A stretch of 64,000 nucleotides of DNA from Lutibacter sp. B1 (GTDB lineage Bacteria; Bacteroidota; Bacteroidia; Flavobacteriales; Flavobacteriaceae), in the NCBI RefSeq assembly GCF_012524075.1, contig NZ_JAAZUI010000001.1, forward strand, positions 1 to 64,000, read 5' to 3'. A program made the translations under genes and the position numbers. This document shows positions 62,466 to 64,000 of this stretch, one piece after another (position 1 is the stretch's first letter; every line of letters starts with the position of its first letter). Below the pieces are notes generated by a model that saw only the letters and a list, made by a program, of their open reading frames with translations, did no database searches and had not been told where the DNA came from.

Positions 62466-64000
62466 ATGACTGAAATATTACAAAAAGCACAACTTTGGCT
62501 TACAGACACATTTGATACTGATACACAACAAGAAATTGAAGAATTAATCAACAATAATCCTGAGCAATTAACAGACAGGTTTTATAAAGATTTAGAATTT
62601 GGAACCGGTGGTATGCGTGGTGTTATGGGTGCAGGAACAAACCGAATTAATAAATATACTCTTGGTAAAGCTACACAAGGCTTGGCAAATTATCTTTTAC
62701 AAGTCTTTCCAAACAAACAACTAAAAGTTGCTATTGCTTTTGATTGCCGTCATAACAGTAAATCTTTTGCTAAAATTGTAGCAAATGTACTTTCAGCAAA
62801 TAATATTAAAGTTTATTTATTTGAAGATTTACGCCCTACTCCAGAGCTTTCTTTTACTGTAAAACACTTAGATTGTGATGCCGGTATTGTGTTAACTGCC
62901 TCTCACAATCCGCCTGAATATAATGGATATAAAGTATATTGGAATGATGGCGGGCAAATTGTGCCTCCGCAAGACGGTGAAATTATAAGCGAAGTAAATA
63001 GCCTGGAATTTTCCGATATCAATTTTAATGCAAAAGAAGAATTGATTGAATTTATTGGTAAAAAAGTTGATGAAGCTTTTATAAATGCCTCAGTAAAAAA
63101 TGGTACATTTGATATTAAAGGTAGAGAAAATTTAAAAATTGTTTTTACTTCTCTTCACGGAACTTCAATAACAGCAATACCTTTTGCTTTTGAAAAAGCG
63201 GGATATACTGATGTAAATATTGTTGAAGAGCAACGTGTGCCTAACGGAGATTTTCCAACAGTTGCATCACCAAATCCTGAAGAACCTGCTGCTTTAAAAA
63301 TGGCTACTGATTTGGCAAATAAAATTGGTGCTGATATTGTTATTGGAACGGATCCTGATTGTGACCGATTAGGAATTGCTGTTAGAGATTTAGATGGAAA
63401 TATGAAATTGTTAAACGGTAACCAAACCATGTGTTTAATGACCGACTTTTTAATTAAAAAATGGAAAGATGAAGGTAAATTAAACGGAAATCAATTTGTG
63501 GGTTCTACCATTGTTTCAACCAATTTAGTAAATGAAATTGCTGATAGTTTTGGTGTTGAAACTAAAGTTGGTTTAACCGGATTTAAATGGATTGCTAAAA
63601 TGGTTCGCGAAGCTGAAGGCAAACAAGATTTTATTGGAGGTGGTGAAGAAAGTTTTGGTTATATGGTTGGCGATTTTGTACGTGATAAAGATGCTGTAAC
63701 TGCTACTTTATTGGCTTGTGAAATTGCTGCTAACGCAAAAGCTAAAGGAAGTTCAATGTTCAAAGAATTACTGCAAATTTATGTTGATAACAGTTTTTAT
63801 AAAGAACATTTAATTTCATTAGTAAAAAAAGGAATGGATGGAGCTGAACAAATTGCGCAAATGATGGTTGATTTACGTGAAAATCCGTTGACTGAAATTG
63901 ACGGATCTAAAGTTGAATCAATATTTGATTATCAAGCTTCAACTAAAACAAATTTATTAAACGGTACTGTTGAATCTATTGATATTCCAAAATCTAATGT
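62466..64000 (+). CDS. phospho-sugar mutase (cut by window end)
   Basis: The first 511 codons of an alpha-D-phosphohexomutase, open to the window edge. The start is MTEILQKAQLWLTDTFDTDT. The catalytic phosphoserine loop is TASHNPPEYNGYKVYW, the metal loop DPDCDRLGIAV, and the sugar-binding loop GGGEESFGYMVGDFV. The long form of about 570 residues is usual for Bacteroidota phosphoglucomutase/phosphomannomutase. It should supply glucose-1-phosphate or mannose-1-phosphate, in keeping with the glycosyltransferase upstream. Confidence 0.93.
   Translation, partial: MTEILQKAQLWLTDTFDTDTQQEIEELINNNPEQLTDRFYKDLEFGTGGMRGVMGAGTNRINKYTLGKATQGLANYLLQVFPNKQLKVAIAFDCRHNSKSFAKIVANVLSANNIKVYLFEDLRPTPELSFTVKHLDCDAGIVLTASHNPPEYNGYKVYWNDGGQIVPPQDGEIISEVNSLEFSDINFNAKEELIEFIGKKVDEAFINASVKNGTFDIKGRENLKIVFTSLHGTSITAIPFAFEKAGYTDVNIVEEQRVPNGDFPTVASPNPEEPAALKMATDLANKIGADIVIGTDPDCDRLGIAVRDLDGNMKLLNGNQTMCLMTDFLIKKWKDEGKLNGNQFVGSTIVSTNLVNEIADSFGVETKVGLTGFKWIAKMVREAEGKQDFIGGGEESFGYMVGDFVRDKDAVTATLLACEIAANAKAKGSSMFKELLQIYVDNSFYKEHLISLVKKGMDGAEQIAQMMVDLRENPLTEIDGSKVESIFDYQASTKTNLLNGTVESIDIPKSN

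Overview
The window is AT-rich chromosomal DNA from a member of the Flavobacteriaceae (Bacteroidota). The evidence is the gene content: two proteins with type B type IX secretion (T9SS) sorting domains, a TonB-dependent receptor with a carboxypeptidase-regulatory-like N-domain, bacillithiol synthesis (bshC), a menaquinone pathway, a DUF4295 ribosomal-operon gene, and promoters of the Bacteroidota form TAnnTTTG. The species cannot be named from the sequence.

Layout. 1-6290 is a type II-C-like CRISPR-Cas9 locus. It has 30 intact 36-bp repeats, interrupted at 392-519 by a 128-bp block that is also found at 1-128, then an array-terminal hairpin, a small GIY-YIG nuclease gene framed by 30-bp inverted repeats, a compact cas9 (1126 aa), and a divergent tracrRNA. 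No cas1 or cas2 is visible; the place where they usually sit holds the GIY-YIG cassette. crRNAs must be read from the minus strand, because the tracrRNA anti-repeat has plus-strand repeat sense.

6300-24200 is mostly housekeeping: argS, lpdA, bshC with a methyltransferase, an M14 carboxypeptidase, rimO, an amidase, the rpmB-rpmG-DUF4295-ftsY cluster and cinA. 24700-41400 holds menaquinone genes on the minus strand (menB, CvfB-like S1 protein plus menD, isochorismate synthase plus hotdog thioesterase). They are split by a 10-kb accessory stretch with a GAF protein, an HD phosphohydrolase fused to a Pycsar-effector-like membrane domain, a metallophosphatase/kinase-like/Omp85 fusion, an esterase-fold protein without the usual serine, and a papain-like peptidase. 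41480-56000 holds an ABC exporter pair, two paralogous giant T9SS proteins, and a phytase with its TonB receptor. 56100-64000 holds uvrB, a transaldolase, an SDR, the SRP RNA gene (ffs), DUF4199, a GT2 glycosyltransferase and a phospho-sugar mutase cut by the window end.

Three 135-165 bp palindromic elements of one family (8687, 16792, 36196) all lie between convergent genes. Part of their core resembles the inverted repeats around the GIY-YIG gene. The most unusual parts are the CRISPR locus architecture, the GIY-YIG cassette and palindrome family, and the accessory block at 26-36 kb.
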